This document shows positions 52,089-61,380 of a stretch of 64,000 bases of DNA, one piece after another. Below the pieces are notes generated by a model that was not told the DNA's origin, did not search any database, and worked only from the letters and a program-made list of their open reading frames with translations. The stretch spans positions 35,776 through 99,775 of the forward strand of contig NZ_JHYQ01000017.1 of NCBI RefSeq assembly GCF_000621325.1. Reading direction: 5' to 3'. This stretch comes from Thiothrix lacustris DSM 21227. Lineage in GTDB: Bacteria; Pseudomonadota; Gammaproteobacteria; Thiotrichales; Thiotrichaceae. A program made the translations under genes and the position numbers. Position 1 is the first letter of the stretch. Each line of letters starts with the position of its first letter.

Positions 52089-53126
52089 ATGCTGGATGAT
52101 GCATCACGTGATCAATCCTTGCGTTGGCTGGAAGGCTTAGCACCGGGGTATTTTGCGCTGGTCATGGCGACGGGCATTCTGGCGATTGGCTTTCAGATGA
52201 TTGGGCAGTTGTGGTTGTATGAGGCGATGTCGGTACTCACCGGGATTTTCTGGGTGGTATTATTGCTGTTAAGTGCGTGGCGGCTGCTGCGTTTTCCCCA
52301 TGCGGTGAAAATCGATTTGCTGAATATCCGCCGGGTTTTTGCCTTTTTTACGTTGGTGGTGGCGACCAATATTGTGGGGATATTATTTCACCAGCATGGC
52401 TATCCACAGTTGGCGATGGCGTGTTGGGTGATGGCCTTTTTGTCATGGTCAGCCTTGTTGTACCTGAGTTTTAGTGTGCTGACTTTTTTGACGCATCCGC
52501 ATACGGTGAATGTGGTGCATGGCGATTGGCTTTCCTCGATTACTGGTACGCAATCGCTGGTGTTGTTGGGGCTTATCATTGCCCCGGATCTGGGGGAATA
52601 TGCTGATTACATGCTGGTTGAAGTGCATTTGTTGTGGATGCTGGGGCTAATTTTTTACGGTATTTTCATTACCTTGTTTTGCTACCGGATCTTTTTCAAG
52701 CGCTTCCAGCCGGAGGATACTTCACCGCTGTTGTGGGTCATTACCGGGGCAGCAGCGGTGGGGACAAATGCGGGGACAGGGTTGCTGAACGGCGATGTGC
52801 ATTTGACCTTTTTGCTGGCGTTACACCCCTTTATTGATGGCATGGCCATGCTGATGTGGGCTTGGGCTACTTGGTGGATTCCCATGTTGATTATTTTTGG
52901 CATCTGGAAGCACTTTGTGCGGCGCTATCCCATAGCTTATGAGCCTGCCATGTGGAGCATGGTGTTCCCGCTGGGTATGTATGCCGTAGCGAGCTTCCGC
53001 TTGGGGCTGGCAGCCGAGTTTCCGCCACTGGGGTGGATTTCGTATCTGATGGTGTGGGTGGCCTTCGCGGTGTGGTGTTTGACGCTGTTGGGGTGGGGGT
53101 ATTCGTGGTTTAAGCAATACCGTTGA
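52089..53126 (+). CDS. TehA/SLAC1-family anion channel or transporter
   Basis: 345 residues from the ATG at 52089 (GGAAG five bases upstream); an ATG at 52059 is also open. About ten transmembrane helices; LRWLEGLAPGYFALVMATGILAIGFQMIG at the start and GVNAGTGLL/DGMAMLMWAWATWWIPMLI in the middle are typical of the TehA/SLAC1/Mae1 fold. Members carry chloride, nitrate, malate or sulfite. Its place directly before narXL, with six bases to narX, makes nitrate or nitrite flux an attractive guess. Confidence 0.8.
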   Translation: MLDDASRDQSLRWLEGLAPGYFALVMATGILAIGFQMIGQLWLYEAMSVLTGIFWVVLLLLSAWRLLRFPHAVKIDLLNIRRVFAFFTLVVATNIVGILFHQHGYPQLAMACWVMAFLSWSALLYLSFSVLTFLTHPHTVNVVHGDWLSSITGTQSLVLLGLIIAPDLGEYADYMLVEVHLLWMLGLIFYGIFITLFCYRIFFKRFQPEDTSPLLWVITGAAAVGTNAGTGLLNGDVHLTFLLALHPFIDGMAMLMWAWATWWIPMLIIFGIWKHFVRRYPIAYEPAMWSMVFPLGMYAVASFRLGLAAEFPPLGWISYLMVWVAFAVWCLTLLGWGYSWFKQYR

Positions 53127-53132
53127 GATAGT

Positions 53133-55019
53133 ATGGGTATATCCACGCGAGGGAGTATCCGCTTGAACCGTCTTCTCTGGAACAAATTGCAAAACTCACT
53201 ACTGTTGCGAGTAGGAGGCATGATTGCGGCCATTACGATTTTGGCGGTGGTGGGCATGTCGACGTCCTGGATGGTGGCGGAAACGACTCAGGGCAACGGT
53301 GAAGCCATCAACGTCGCGGGCAGTTTGCGGATGCAAAGCTGGCGTATGGCCTCCTTCTACCAGCGTTTGTTGCAAACCGATAAGCCCGAATACCGTGAAA
53401 CTCTGCAACAAGCGATCGAACGTTTTGAACAGGACTTGGAGGCAGGTTCGATTCTCTCTGTGTTACCAGAAGATAACACAACACCGCTCAAACAAGTGTA
53501 CCGTCAGGTAGAAATCGATTGGCAGCAACGCATTAAGCCCGCCTTGGTGCTCCAGTCTAGCACGGCTCAAAATGCTGTGGTATTGGATGAGATTCCATTA
53601 TTCGTTAAGCACATCAATGACTTAGTTAAGCAGATTGAAGAGGCTACCGAAGCCAAGATTTTCGTGCTGCGTGTCATTTTGGGTGTCGCTATTATTGGTA
53701 CTATCCTTGCTGTCATCCTGTCGATTTATTTGGTCAACAGCATTCTGGTTATTCCACTCAAGGCGCTGTTGGGGTTAACCGACCAAATTCGCCAAGGCAA
53801 CCTTGCTGTGCGTACCGAATTGGCGGGCGATGATGAAATCGGGCAACTCGCGCAAGCCTTCAACCTGATGGCGGAAGACCTTTCCAAGCTCTATCAGGAT
53901 CTCGAAGCACGGGTGGAACAGAAAACCGCCGAACTGACCCGCAGCAATCGCTCGCTGGATTTGCTATACCGCTCCATCACCCGTTTGCACGGCATTGCCC
54001 CCGATAATGCCGTTTTTCATCATGTGCTCACCGATGCTGAGGCGGTACTCGGTCTGGGTAATGGCACGATTTGTTTGAAGGGCGAAAACGATACCCACGG
54101 GCAAGTCGTTGCTACTACGGCCTTGAATAACCGTAGCCCCCTGTGTCAACGCGCCAACAGTTGCGGGGAATGCCATGACTCGCAAGCCGTGCGCATGGAT
54201 ACCCTTGCCGATGGACGGCAAATCCTGCGAATGCCACTGACCGATGCCGAAAAACGTTACGGCATGTTGGCCATTGATGTGCCTGCCAATACCACAGCCG
54301 AGCGTTGGCAAGTGCAATTGCTGGAAGCCTTGTCGCGCCATATTGGTGTCACCATTGCCTCAGAACAGCGTAGCGAACAGCACCGCCGCGTGTCATTGCT
54401 GGAAGAACGCGCCGTCATTGCCCGTGAACTGCACGATTCACTCGCACAATCGCTGGCTTACATGAAAATTCAGGTCAGCCGCTTGCGTAATGCCCTCAAG
54501 CACCCTGAAGAGGGGGAGGAAATTACGGCGGCGTTGGAAGAACTTCGTGATGGCCTCAGCAGCTCCTACCAACAATTGCGTGAATTGCTGTCTACGTTCC
54601 GTTTACGTATGGAAGATGACGATCTGGGCATGGCACTGGCACAAACCACTACGGAATTTACCGAACGCGGTAATTTGCCGATTGAACTGACAGTGAATTT
54701 GGGTAATCTCAACCTTGGCCCTAATGAAGAAATCCACTTGCTGCAAATCGTGCGCGAAGCTTTGTCCAACATTCTCAAGCACGCCCACGCCAGTCATGCC
54801 TGGGTAACGCTGCAAAGCCAAACTGACGGTCGTGTCCAGCTTTGGGTTGATGATGATGGGGTGGGCATCCAGAAAAGTGCAACGCTGCACCATTACGGCA
54901 TGACAATCATGGCCGAACGCGCTCGCGCCTTGCACGGTACGCTGGAATACTTGCCCCGCGCTGAGGGTGGAACCCGTGTACAACTTGAATTTACCATAAG
55001 GACTTCCCATGCTGCATGA
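53133..55019 (+). CDS. narX: Nitrate/nitrite sensor histidine kinase
   Basis: 628 residues. TM1 (about 28-49) leads into the periplasmic P-box NGEAINVAGSLRMQSWRMASFY that binds nitrate; TM2 lies around 178-203, then HAMP (IPLKALLGLTDQIRQGNLA), a signalling helix, a GAF-like central module with a Cys cluster (CQRANSCGECH, about 335-345), a HisKA_3 helix with phospho-acceptor His434 (VIARELHDSLAQSLAYMK), and an HATPase (LLQIVREALSNILKHA, WVDDDGVGI, HYGMTIMAERA). This is NarX layout. It overlaps narL by 11 bp. Confidence 0.93.
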   Translation: MGISTRGSIRLNRLLWNKLQNSLLLRVGGMIAAITILAVVGMSTSWMVAETTQGNGEAINVAGSLRMQSWRMASFYQRLLQTDKPEYRETLQQAIERFEQDLEAGSILSVLPEDNTTPLKQVYRQVEIDWQQRIKPALVLQSSTAQNAVVLDEIPLFVKHINDLVKQIEEATEAKIFVLRVILGVAIIGTILAVILSIYLVNSILVIPLKALLGLTDQIRQGNLAVRTELAGDDEIGQLAQAFNLMAEDLSKLYQDLEARVEQKTAELTRSNRSLDLLYRSITRLHGIAPDNAVFHHVLTDAEAVLGLGNGTICLKGENDTHGQVVATTALNNRSPLCQRANSCGECHDSQAVRMDTLADGRQILRMPLTDAEKRYGMLAIDVPANTTAERWQVQLLEALSRHIGVTIASEQRSEQHRRVSLLEERAVIARELHDSLAQSLAYMKIQVSRLRNALKHPEEGEEITAALEELRDGLSSSYQQLRELLSTFRLRMEDDDLGMALAQTTTEFTERGNLPIELTVNLGNLNLGPNEEIHLLQIVREALSNILKHAHASHAWVTLQSQTDGRVQLWVDDDGVGIQKSATLHHYGMTIMAERARALHGTLEYLPRAEGGTRVQLEFTIRTSHAA

Positions 55020-55659
55020 TACCCCGCAAAGCCTGCTCATCGTCGACGATCACCCCTTATTCCGCAAGGGCGTGCGTTATCTGGTCAATATGGTGCCTGA
55101 TTTTGTTATCGTCGGTGAGGCTTCGTGTGGTCAAGAAGGCATCGACATGGCGCTGGAGCTTGCGCCCGATATGATCCTGCTCGACCTCAATATGAAGGAC
55201 ATGAGCGGTATTGAGGTGTTGAAAGTGATCAAGGCTTCCGGGAGTGATGCACGGGTAGTGATGTTGACGGTTTCAGACCAAGCCAGCGATTTGGTGGCCG
55301 CGTTACGCGCTGGGGCAGATGGCTACTTGCTCAAAGAAATGGAGCCGGAAGATTTGGTAGCAAAGCTTGCCGAAGCCGCTGCGGGACGCATTACCCTGAC
55401 CGAACGTCTGATCAACCTGTTGGCGCACGCGATGCGCCATGATGCGATTCACCCCAAAACCAGTCATGAAGCAGGCTTGACCGATCAGGAGCAGCGTATC
55501 CTTGAATTGGTTGCCACCGGTAAAAGCAACAAGCTGGTGGCACGGGAGCTGAATATTGCCGAGGGCACGGTCAAAGTGCACGTCAAACATTTGCTACGCA
55601 AACTCAATCTGCGCTCGCGGGTCGAGGCTGCTGTGTGGTATGTGGAGAGTGGCGAATAA
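55009..55659 (+). CDS. narL: Nitrate/nitrite response regulator
   Basis: 216 residues. Receiver domain with acidic pocket D13-D14, phospho-acceptor Asp59 (MILLDLNMKDM) and MLTVSD/LLKEM switch residues; LuxR-type HTH at the C-terminus (LTDQEQRILELVATGKSNKLVARELNIAEGTVKVHVKHLLRKL). The NarL/NarP pair partner of NarX. Its likely targets are the heptamers in the shared nar control region. Confidence 0.94.
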   Translation: MLHDTPQSLLIVDDHPLFRKGVRYLVNMVPDFVIVGEASCGQEGIDMALELAPDMILLDLNMKDMSGIEVLKVIKASGSDARVVMLTVSDQASDLVAALRAGADGYLLKEMEPEDLVAKLAEAAAGRITLTERLINLLAHAMRHDAIHPKTSHEAGLTDQEQRILELVATGKSNKLVARELNIAEGTVKVHVKHLLRKLNLRSRVEAAVWYVESGE

Positions 55660-55660
55660 T

Positions 55661-55765
55661 ATTTTCTCTGTTGAAATTGGTCAGATATTACTAGATGGTA
55701 AGGTTATTAAAGTTCTGGTATTTGATCCTGAAAGCGAGGTCATCACACAATGGCTACCGAATTGA
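55661..55765 (+). pseudogene. xisH remnant (C-terminal end only)
   Basis: The frame straight after narL reads IFSVEIGQILLDGK, VIKVLVFDPESEVITQW and then a stop. The LVFDPE-EVI-QW end is typical of XisH, a protein of about 138 residues; only the last 34 or so remain, with no start. It overlaps the xisI start by 16 bases, the natural xisHI arrangement, so the N-terminal three-quarters was probably lost in a deletion or when narL became the neighbour. Confidence 0.7.
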
Positions 55766-56085
55766 ATTACCCTGAAATCATCAAAAAAATCCTGCTGGAA
55801 TACCTCAAATACGATTCCGCAGATGATGTCATCAAATCCAGTGTGAGTTTTGATGATGAACACGGCAATTACGTTTTATTGCAAGCGGGTTGGCGTGGGG
55901 ATGATTATCTGCAAGGCGCGGTTATCCATATCCAGTTGATTGATAGTAAGATTTGGGTGCAGTACGACGGCACAGAATATGGAGTTGCCAATGAGCTAGT
56001 GGATGCGGGAATTCCTACTGCGGATATTTTATTGGGGTTTAGACATCCTTCGGTGCGGCAATACACGGGGTTTGCTAATATATGA
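55750..56085 (+). CDS. xisI: XisI-family protein
   Basis: 111 residues, full length for XisI. YPEIIKKILLEYLKY, YVLLQAGWRGDDYLQGAVIHIQLIDSKIWVQYDGTEYGVANELVDAG and ILLGFRHPSVRQYTGFA are family hallmarks. XisH/XisI were named as factors needed for fdxN element excision in heterocystous cyanobacteria, but pairs are widespread and their general role is open. Here XisI has lost its partner next door. Confidence 0.88.
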   Translation: MATELNYPEIIKKILLEYLKYDSADDVIKSSVSFDDEHGNYVLLQAGWRGDDYLQGAVIHIQLIDSKIWVQYDGTEYGVANELVDAGIPTADILLGFRHPSVRQYTGFANI

Positions 56086-56110
56086 AGTTCTCAAAGTTTA
56101 AGGCGGTTTT

Positions 56111-57085
56111 GTGTCACTAACTAGTCAACTCAAAGATAAGAATAGTCCCGTTCGCAGATTTTTTTCGGAGTTTGAGGATATTAATGGTGCAAAAGAGTGT
56201 CTCTCTTTATTACAGAGTGCATTGCCTATAAATCCATCATTACTTCCCGTGTCAGCATCTGTGTCGTCTTACGCTTATGTCGGAACAACAATGGATTATT
56301 TGATTCGCTATATGGGTTGTAATAATAGTCTGGATTTTGATAAAACCATTGCTGGTAATATATTGCATCGTAGAGGTTATGATCATCTGCATGAGGATTA
56401 TTATGATAATCTGGATAGCCTTTCTCTTTCGCAATACTTGAGAGGTTTATTTCGAATCGGGAAAAAGTATTTGGATGGTAGAGCGGCTACTGATTGCAAG
56501 GTGGTATATGCTGCAACAGCATTGTCAGTTATGGATGGTGTTTTGCGCTCGGGTTTTCTGCCAAAATTATTTGCCACTTTCTACTTTGATGATAATAAAG
56601 ATTTATTTTTTAAAGATAATCATGCGGTTGAAGATCAAGTTGAGATAATGACAGGGTTGGTTCTTGATCAATATATTGAAAGTTTAGGTGGAGAAGCATA
56701 TATACAAGACGTTTTATCTTTGGTTGATATTTTTTTAAGTTATAGAAATGATGTAAATGGTGATTTCTTTGGTGCAGAGTTAACTGTTGGTAATACGGTT
56801 CTTCGTAATTCTAGATTGGTTGGTGGTGCTGATTTTGATTGTATTTTTAAATGTAAAGGAAAATTAATTTTAACAGATGTAAAAACAACAATAAAACCAT
56901 TAAAGCTGGAATATTTGCGACAAATTATTGGTTATGCTCTTCTTTATAATGAAGAGTTAGATAGTTTTAAATTCACTGATATAGGTATTTATCATTCGCG
57001 ATCTGGTTCGTTCCGATACTTATCTCTAGATAGTGTGGTTAAAAAAGCTCTGCCAAGTCTTAATTCAATTGTAAAAGCAAGATAA
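56111..57085 (+). CDS. PD-(D/E)XK-like nuclease-fold protein, unknown family
   Basis: 324 residues, AT-rich compared with the nar genes. It starts at GTG (weak GGCGG upstream); no ATG stands in frame until 56290. The first 180 residues have no recognised motif. Residues 239-276 read GGADFDCIFKCKGK, LILTDVKTT, and Q271-I-I-G-Y275: acidic D241/D243, then D256-x-K258, then Q-x3-Y, which is the PD-(D/E)XK core of RecB/Cas4-like and restriction-type nucleases. It ends at a single TAA after which the same frame stays open for 180 codons. A mobile-element defence or DNA-processing role is possible but not shown. Confidence 0.6.
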   Translation: MSLTSQLKDKNSPVRRFFSEFEDINGAKECLSLLQSALPINPSLLPVSASVSSYAYVGTTMDYLIRYMGCNNSLDFDKTIAGNILHRRGYDHLHEDYYDNLDSLSLSQYLRGLFRIGKKYLDGRAATDCKVVYAATALSVMDGVLRSGFLPKLFATFYFDDNKDLFFKDNHAVEDQVEIMTGLVLDQYIESLGGEAYIQDVLSLVDIFLSYRNDVNGDFFGAELTVGNTVLRNSRLVGGADFDCIFKCKGKLILTDVKTTIKPLKLEYLRQIIGYALLYNEELDSFKFTDIGIYHSRSGSFRYLSLDSVVKKALPSLNSIVKAR

Positions 57086-57133
57086 GAATTTATTGGGTTT
57101 ATTGAGAAAGATCGTCTAAAGAAATTAGAGGAG

Positions 57134-57625
57134 TTGAAGAAGGTTCAGGTTGAACAGGAAGCTTTGCGTGCAATAGAATTGGCAAAGAAAGAAGCCTTGA
57201 AAGAAAAAAGAAAGATTGCACGACTTGCTAAAGCAGAGGCAATAAAAAATGGCACATATGAAATTGGAGAGAAAGAGCTAATAAGATTGAAAAAAGCAGA
57301 AGAAAGAAGAAAGATTGAGATTATAAAGCAAGAAAGAAAATTAGCTTTAAATGAAAAAAGAAAGATTGCACGACTTGCTAAAGCAGAGGCAATAAAAAAT
57401 GGCACATATGAAATTGGAGAGCAAGAACTGATTTTGGCTAAAGAAAAATTACGTGTAATGGAACAAGAACGAGCTTTGGCTAAAGAAAAATTACGTCTTG
57501 AGCGTGAACAAGCAAGTATTGCGCGAACAAATAAGCGTCGTGAACGTGAGAGACGTAGAAGAGAAAAAGCTGCTGCTATACGTTTAGCTCGTCGATTGAA
57601 TCAGGATGCGGAAAATAGTAAATAG
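57134..57625 (+). CDS. Highly charged coiled-coil protein or detached C-terminal tail
   Basis: 163 residues from a TTG at 57134 that follows GAGGAG with no spacing; there is no ATG. The frame is the same as that of the preceding nuclease-like gene and is open from 57086, just past its TAA, adding EFIGFIEKDRLKKLEE. The product is Lys/Glu/Arg/Ala-rich, a continuous helix with heptads, containing two copies of EKRKIARLAKAEAIKNGTY and ending in a basic RRERERRRREKAAA stretch. The simplest reading is that it was the C-terminal coiled coil of the upstream protein, separated by a nonsense mutation, or produced by stop-codon readthrough. Confidence 0.5.
   Translation: MKKVQVEQEALRAIELAKKEALKEKRKIARLAKAEAIKNGTYEIGEKELIRLKKAEERRKIEIIKQERKLALNEKRKIARLAKAEAIKNGTYEIGEQELILAKEKLRVMEQERALAKEKLRLEREQASIARTNKRRERERRRREKAAAIRLARRLNQDAENSK
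57203..57421 (+). repeat. Direct repeat: 69 bp exact, 150-bp period
   Basis: Positions 57203-57271 and 57353-57421 are identical over 69 bases. The 150-bp period equals 50 codons, so the coiled-coil frame is kept. The identity at the DNA level, with diverged DNA between the copies, points to a recent in-frame duplication or gene conversion. Confidence 0.85.
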
Positions 57626-57668
57626 TTAAATTTGCCGAGTCTACATACTTATTGTTCTTGTGGAAGCA

Positions 57669-57692
57669 GGGGTAAACACGCATGTTTACCCC
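57669..57692. terminator. Hairpin GGGGTAAACA-CGCA-TGTTTACCCC
   Basis: A perfect ten-base stem with a four-base loop between the coiled-coil frame and the valS stop, which converge. No clear T tract, so terminator use is likely but not certain. Confidence 0.55.
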
Positions 57693-57706
57693 ATGATAGA
57701 TGTCAA

Positions 57707-60532
57707 TCACAAGGCTTTAATCTTCTCCAACTGCCCCTGCAACTGCGCCAACGCTGCCCGCTGTTCATCCGCCTGCTTGCGCGTCTGTTCCAGCACGGCT
57801 GCTGGCGCTTTGTCCGCAAACGCCGGATTATTTAGCCGACCTTCCAGCCCGCCGAGGTTCTTTTGCAGCTTTTCGATTTCCTTGCTCAGACGCGCAATTT
57901 CCGCGTCTTTGTCGATCAGCCCCGCCAGCGGGATGAGGATTTGCATCTCGCCCACCAGTGCGGTGGCCGATTCCGGCGCATCCGCACCGGCTTCCAGCCA
58001 CGTCACGTTGCCGACTTTGGCCAGCGTCCGCGCAAACGCTTCGCTGGTGGCGTACATCGCCTTGTCGGTGTCGCTCCAGTTTTGCAGCAGCACATCCAGC
58101 ACTTGCCCCGGCTTGATGTCCATTTCGGAGCGGATGCGGCGGATGCCCATGATGAAGGCTTTCACCCATTCGATTTCCGCCAGCGCTGCCTGATCAATCA
58201 GCGCAGTGTCGGCGACGGGGTAGGGTTGCAGCATGATGGAATCGCCAGAAACACCCGCCAAGCCCTTGATACTTTGCCAGATTTCTTCGGTAATGAACGG
58301 CATGATCGGGTGCATCAGGCGCAACGCCGCTTCCAGCACGCGCACCAAGGTTTGGCGTGTGCCGCGTTTCGCTGCCTGGTTGTCGTTGGCTTTGCCCAAA
58401 ATCGGCTTGGTCAGCTCCAGATACCAGTCGCAGTATTCGTGCCAAGCAAATTCGTACATCGCTTTGGCGGCAAGGTCGAAGCGGTAGTTGTCGATGTGGT
58501 CGGCGACTTCAGCCTCGGTCTGTTGCAGCAAGGAAATGATCCAGCGATCCGCCGCTGACAATTCCACAGGCAAAGCATCATCCAGTCCGGTATCCTGCTC
58601 TTCGCACTGCATCAGCACGTAACGCGCCGCGTTCCACAGTTTGTTGCAGAAATTGCGGTAGCCTTCCAGCCGTTGCATGTCGAAACGGATGTCGCGCCCA
58701 GCGGTGGCGAAGGAGGCGAAGGTCATGCGCAGCGCATCCGTGCCGTGCGGGGTAATGCCGTCGGGGAATTGCTTGCGGGTGGCTTTGTCGATTTTCGCGG
58801 CGAGTTGCGGCTGCATCATGCCGCTGGTGCGTTTGGCAACCAGTGCTTCGAGGTCGATGCCGTCGATAATGTCGAGTGGGTCAAGCACATTGCCCTTGGA
58901 TTTGGACATTTTCTGCCCGTCCGCATCCTTCACCAGCCCGTGGATGTACACGTCGCGGAACGGCACGTCGCCCATGAATTTCTTGCCGAACATGATCATT
59001 CGCGCCACCCAGAAGAAGATGATGTCGAAGCCCGTCATCAGCATTTGCGTCGGGTAGAAGGCTTTTAGTGCTGCATCGTCCACATTCGGCCAGCCGAGCG
59101 TAGAAAACGGCCACAGCGCGGAGGAGAACCACGTATCCAGCACGTCCTCATCCTGACGCAACACGAGGTCAGCCGCCAGCGTGTATTTGCTGCGTACTTC
59201 GGCCTCATTTCGCGCCACGTAAATATTGCCCGCGTCGTCATACCACGCCGGGATGCGATGTCCCCACCACAACTGGCGTGAAATACACCAGTCGTCGAGG
59301 TTGTTCATCCAGTGGTTGTACGTGTTCACCCAGTTGCCCGGAATGAAGCGCACTTCGCCGTTTGCTACCACGTCAATCGCGGGTTGCGCAATCGCGGTTT
59401 TGCCGCCGGGGCGTCCGTCATCCAGCGTTTCGCGGGTCAAATCCACATACCACTGGTCGGTGAGGTAAGGTTCGATCACTGTGCCAGAACGGTCGCCACG
59501 CGGAACCATTAGCTTGTGGTCTTCGATTTTGTCCAGCAGGCCGAGCGCATCCATATCCGCGACGATTTGCTTACGCGCCGCAAAGCGTTCCAGACCCTGA
59601 TATTTTTCCGGTGCAATCTCGTTGATGCAGGCATCAATGGTGAAAATATTAATTAAGGGCAAGTGATGGCGTTTGCCTACTTGGTAATCGTTGAAATCGT
59701 GTGCTGGGGTGATTTTAACGCAACCCGTACCTTTCTCTGGGTCAGCGTAATCGTCGCCGACCACAGGGATCAAACGATTCACTAGCGGTAACAGCACATT
59801 TTTACCGATCAAATGCTGGTAACGTTCATCGTTCGGGTTAACGGCCACCGCTGAGTCGCCCAACATGGTTTCCGGGCGGGTAGTGGCAACAGTAAGGAAT
59901 TCGTTGGTTGGTTGCCCCCAAGTATCCGCCAGCGGGTAGCGGAAGTGCCACATATTGCCGTTTTCTTCTTCAGAAACGACTTCAAGGTCGGAAACGGCGG
60001 TGTGCAGCACGGTATCCCAGTTCACCAAACGCTTGCCGCGATAGATCAAACCTTCTTCATGCAGGCGCACGAATACTTCGCGTACCGCTTCCGACAAGCC
60101 TTCGTCCATCGTGAAGCGTTCGCGTGTCCAGTCCGGGGTTGTCCCCAAACGGCGCAATTGGTTGCAGATGGTATCGCCGGATTGGCCTTTCCATTCCCAG
60201 ACTTTTTCGAGGAATTTTTCACGGCCTAAGTCGTGGCGGGTCACACCTTGCGCGAGTAATTGGCGTTCGACCACCATTTGCGTGGCGATGCCTGCGTGGT
60301 CAGTGCCAGGTTGGTAGAGGGTTTTGTCGCCCTTCATGCGGTGGTAGCGGATCAGGGTGTCGATCACCATCTGGTTGAAACCGTGCCCCATGTGCAGTGT
60401 GCCGGTGACATTCGGCGGCGGGATCATGATGCAATACGGCTTGCCGTCGCCTTGTGGCGCGAAATAGCCGCTTTTTTCCCAATGCTGATACCAGCGTTGT
60501 TCGATGTCTTGAGGTTGGTAGGTCTTGTCCAT
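57707..60532 (-). CDS. valS: Valyl-tRNA synthetase
   Basis: 941 residues. Class I signatures [14 protein letters not shown] and [13 protein letters not shown]; the editing (CP1) domain between them; anticodon-binding domain after about 640; C-terminal coiled coil ([33 protein letters not shown]). Charges tRNA-Val. Last gene of the pepA-holC-(unknown)-valS unit, an order common in gammaproteobacteria. Confidence 0.97.
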   Translation of the reverse strand: MDKTYQPQDIEQRWYQHWEKSGYFAPQGDGKPYCIMIPPPNVTGTLHMGHGFNQMVIDTLIRYHRMKGDKTLYQPGTDHAGIATQMVVERQLLAQGVTRHDLGREKFLEKVWEWKGQSGDTICNQLRRLGTTPDWTRERFTMDEGLSEAVREVFVRLHEEGLIYRGKRLVNWDTVLHTAVSDLEVVSEEENGNMWHFRYPLADTWGQPTNEFLTVATTRPETMLGDSAVAVNPNDERYQHLIGKNVLLPLVNRLIPVVGDDYADPEKGTGCVKITPAHDFNDYQVGKRHHLPLINIFTIDACINEIAPEKYQGLERFAARKQIVADMDALGLLDKIEDHKLMVPRGDRSGTVIEPYLTDQWYVDLTRETLDDGRPGGKTAIAQPAIDVVANGEVRFIPGNWVNTYNHWMNNLDDWCISRQLWWGHRIPAWYDDAGNIYVARNEAEVRSKYTLAADLVLRQDEDVLDTWFSSALWPFSTLGWPNVDDAALKAFYPTQMLMTGFDIIFFWVARMIMFGKKFMGDVPFRDVYIHGLVKDADGQKMSKSKGNVLDPLDIIDGIDLEALVAKRTSGMMQPQLAAKIDKATRKQFPDGITPHGTDALRMTFASFATAGRDIRFDMQRLEGYRNFCNKLWNAARYVLMQCEEQDTGLDDALPVELSAADRWIISLLQQTEAEVADHIDNYRFDLAAKAMYEFAWHEYCDWYLELTKPILGKANDNQAAKRGTRQTLVRVLEAALRLMHPIMPFITEEIWQSIKGLAGVSGDSIMLQPYPVADTALIDQAALAEIEWVKAFIMGIRRIRSEMDIKPGQVLDVLLQNWSDTDKAMYATSEAFARTLAKVGNVTWLEAGADAPESATALVGEMQILIPLAGLIDKDAEIARLSKEIEKLQKNLGGLEGRLNNPAFADKAPAAVLEQTRKQADEQRAALAQLQGQLEKIKAL

Positions 60533-60580
60533 ATGCCGCTACTTTTTGAAGTCGGAAAAGAGCGGCATTATAGCGGGTTT

Positions 60581-60931
60581 TTAGCGCTTCAACATCCCGG
60601 AAAGTTCGCGGACGAGTTCTTCGCGTGCTTGGTCAATGTGCTTCTCTACGGAAGGGTCGATCTGTGAGTGCTCTGAGGAGGATTTGGTCTGGTGATTGTT
60701 TTCCGAGCGGATAGCATGTGCACGTGCTAAGCCTGAGTAACCATCTTGTCTGGTGGCCGCTTGCAGCTCTTCGATACGTTCCTTGAGGTGACGTTCAAAC
60801 ACTTCACGACGCTTTTGACGGCCTTGAGGATTTTTGACCTGCTCAACGACAGCAGGATCACCGGCACGTACCACGTCAGTGACGATGGGGATACGAATGG
60901 TTTTGTCGAAGTCTTGATCTTGGCGCATCAT
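60581..60931 (-). CDS. Small charged hypothetical protein between holC and valS
   Basis: 116 residues, soluble and very polar. TIRIPIVTDVVRAGDPAVV stands near the start, followed by helical KNPQGRQKRREVFERHLKERIEELQAATRQ, a Ser/His/Gln-rich linker, and another helix IDPSVEKHIDQAREELVRELSGML. I recognise no family. Its place between the pol III chi gene (12 bp) and valS (48 bp) on the same strand suggests cotranscription. Confidence 0.6.
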   Translation of the reverse strand: MMRQDQDFDKTIRIPIVTDVVRAGDPAVVEQVKNPQGRQKRREVFERHLKERIEELQAATRQDGYSGLARAHAIRSENNHQTKSSSEHSQIDPSVEKHIDQAREELVRELSGMLKR

Positions 60932-60943
60932 TTTCCAACTTAT

Positions 60944-61372
60944 TTAAATCTTGAGTTGATGGTAGTCCAGATTATAGCCCCGGTCACGGTAAAACTGGTA
61001 GCGTTTGCGACCAGCGTGCAGTACGGGTTCATCCTGATCGAGAATCTCGGCTAATCGCTCAAAACGTGAGAAGAAAGACGGTATTTCATTGGATAAATTA
61101 ATAAGTAACCCACAGTTTTCCATGGGTTCGTGGTCATGACCAATCAAGATGCGGTTGTTTTGCTCAGTAGTAGGGGCAAGTGCGTGAGGAATGAAAGCCA
61201 GCTCGTTGAATGTCCATAGTAAATCATCCAGTTTCGCGCTTGTTGTAGCGGTATCGGTGTGGATGTAAGTGTGCATCTGCTGCTGGTGTGCTTTCATGAT
61301 GACCTTGCAGGCGAGTAATAAACGCGCCTGCAAGCTGTTGGTTTTTCCGACGTAAAAATCAATCTTGGTCAT
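60944..61372 (-). CDS. holC: DNA polymerase III chi subunit
   Basis: 142 residues from the ATG at 61372; the frame extends upstream into pepA but MTKIDFYVGKTNSLQARLLLACKVIMKAH is the family start. WTFNELAFIPHAL, ILIGHDHEPMENCGLLINLSNEIPSFFSRFERLAEILD and the RGYNLDYHQ end fit HolC. Chi links the clamp loader to SSB. Follows pepA by eight bases. Confidence 0.9.
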   Translation of the reverse strand: MTKIDFYVGKTNSLQARLLLACKVIMKAHQQQMHTYIHTDTATTSAKLDDLLWTFNELAFIPHALAPTTEQNNRILIGHDHEPMENCGLLINLSNEIPSFFSRFERLAEILDQDEPVLHAGRKRYQFYRDRGYNLDYHQLKI

Positions 61373-61380
61373 TACGGGGT

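Noticed and set aside
57203..57421. Possible CRISPR-like repeat
   Set aside because: There are only two copies with 81 bp between, both in one coding frame; this is a protein-level duplication.
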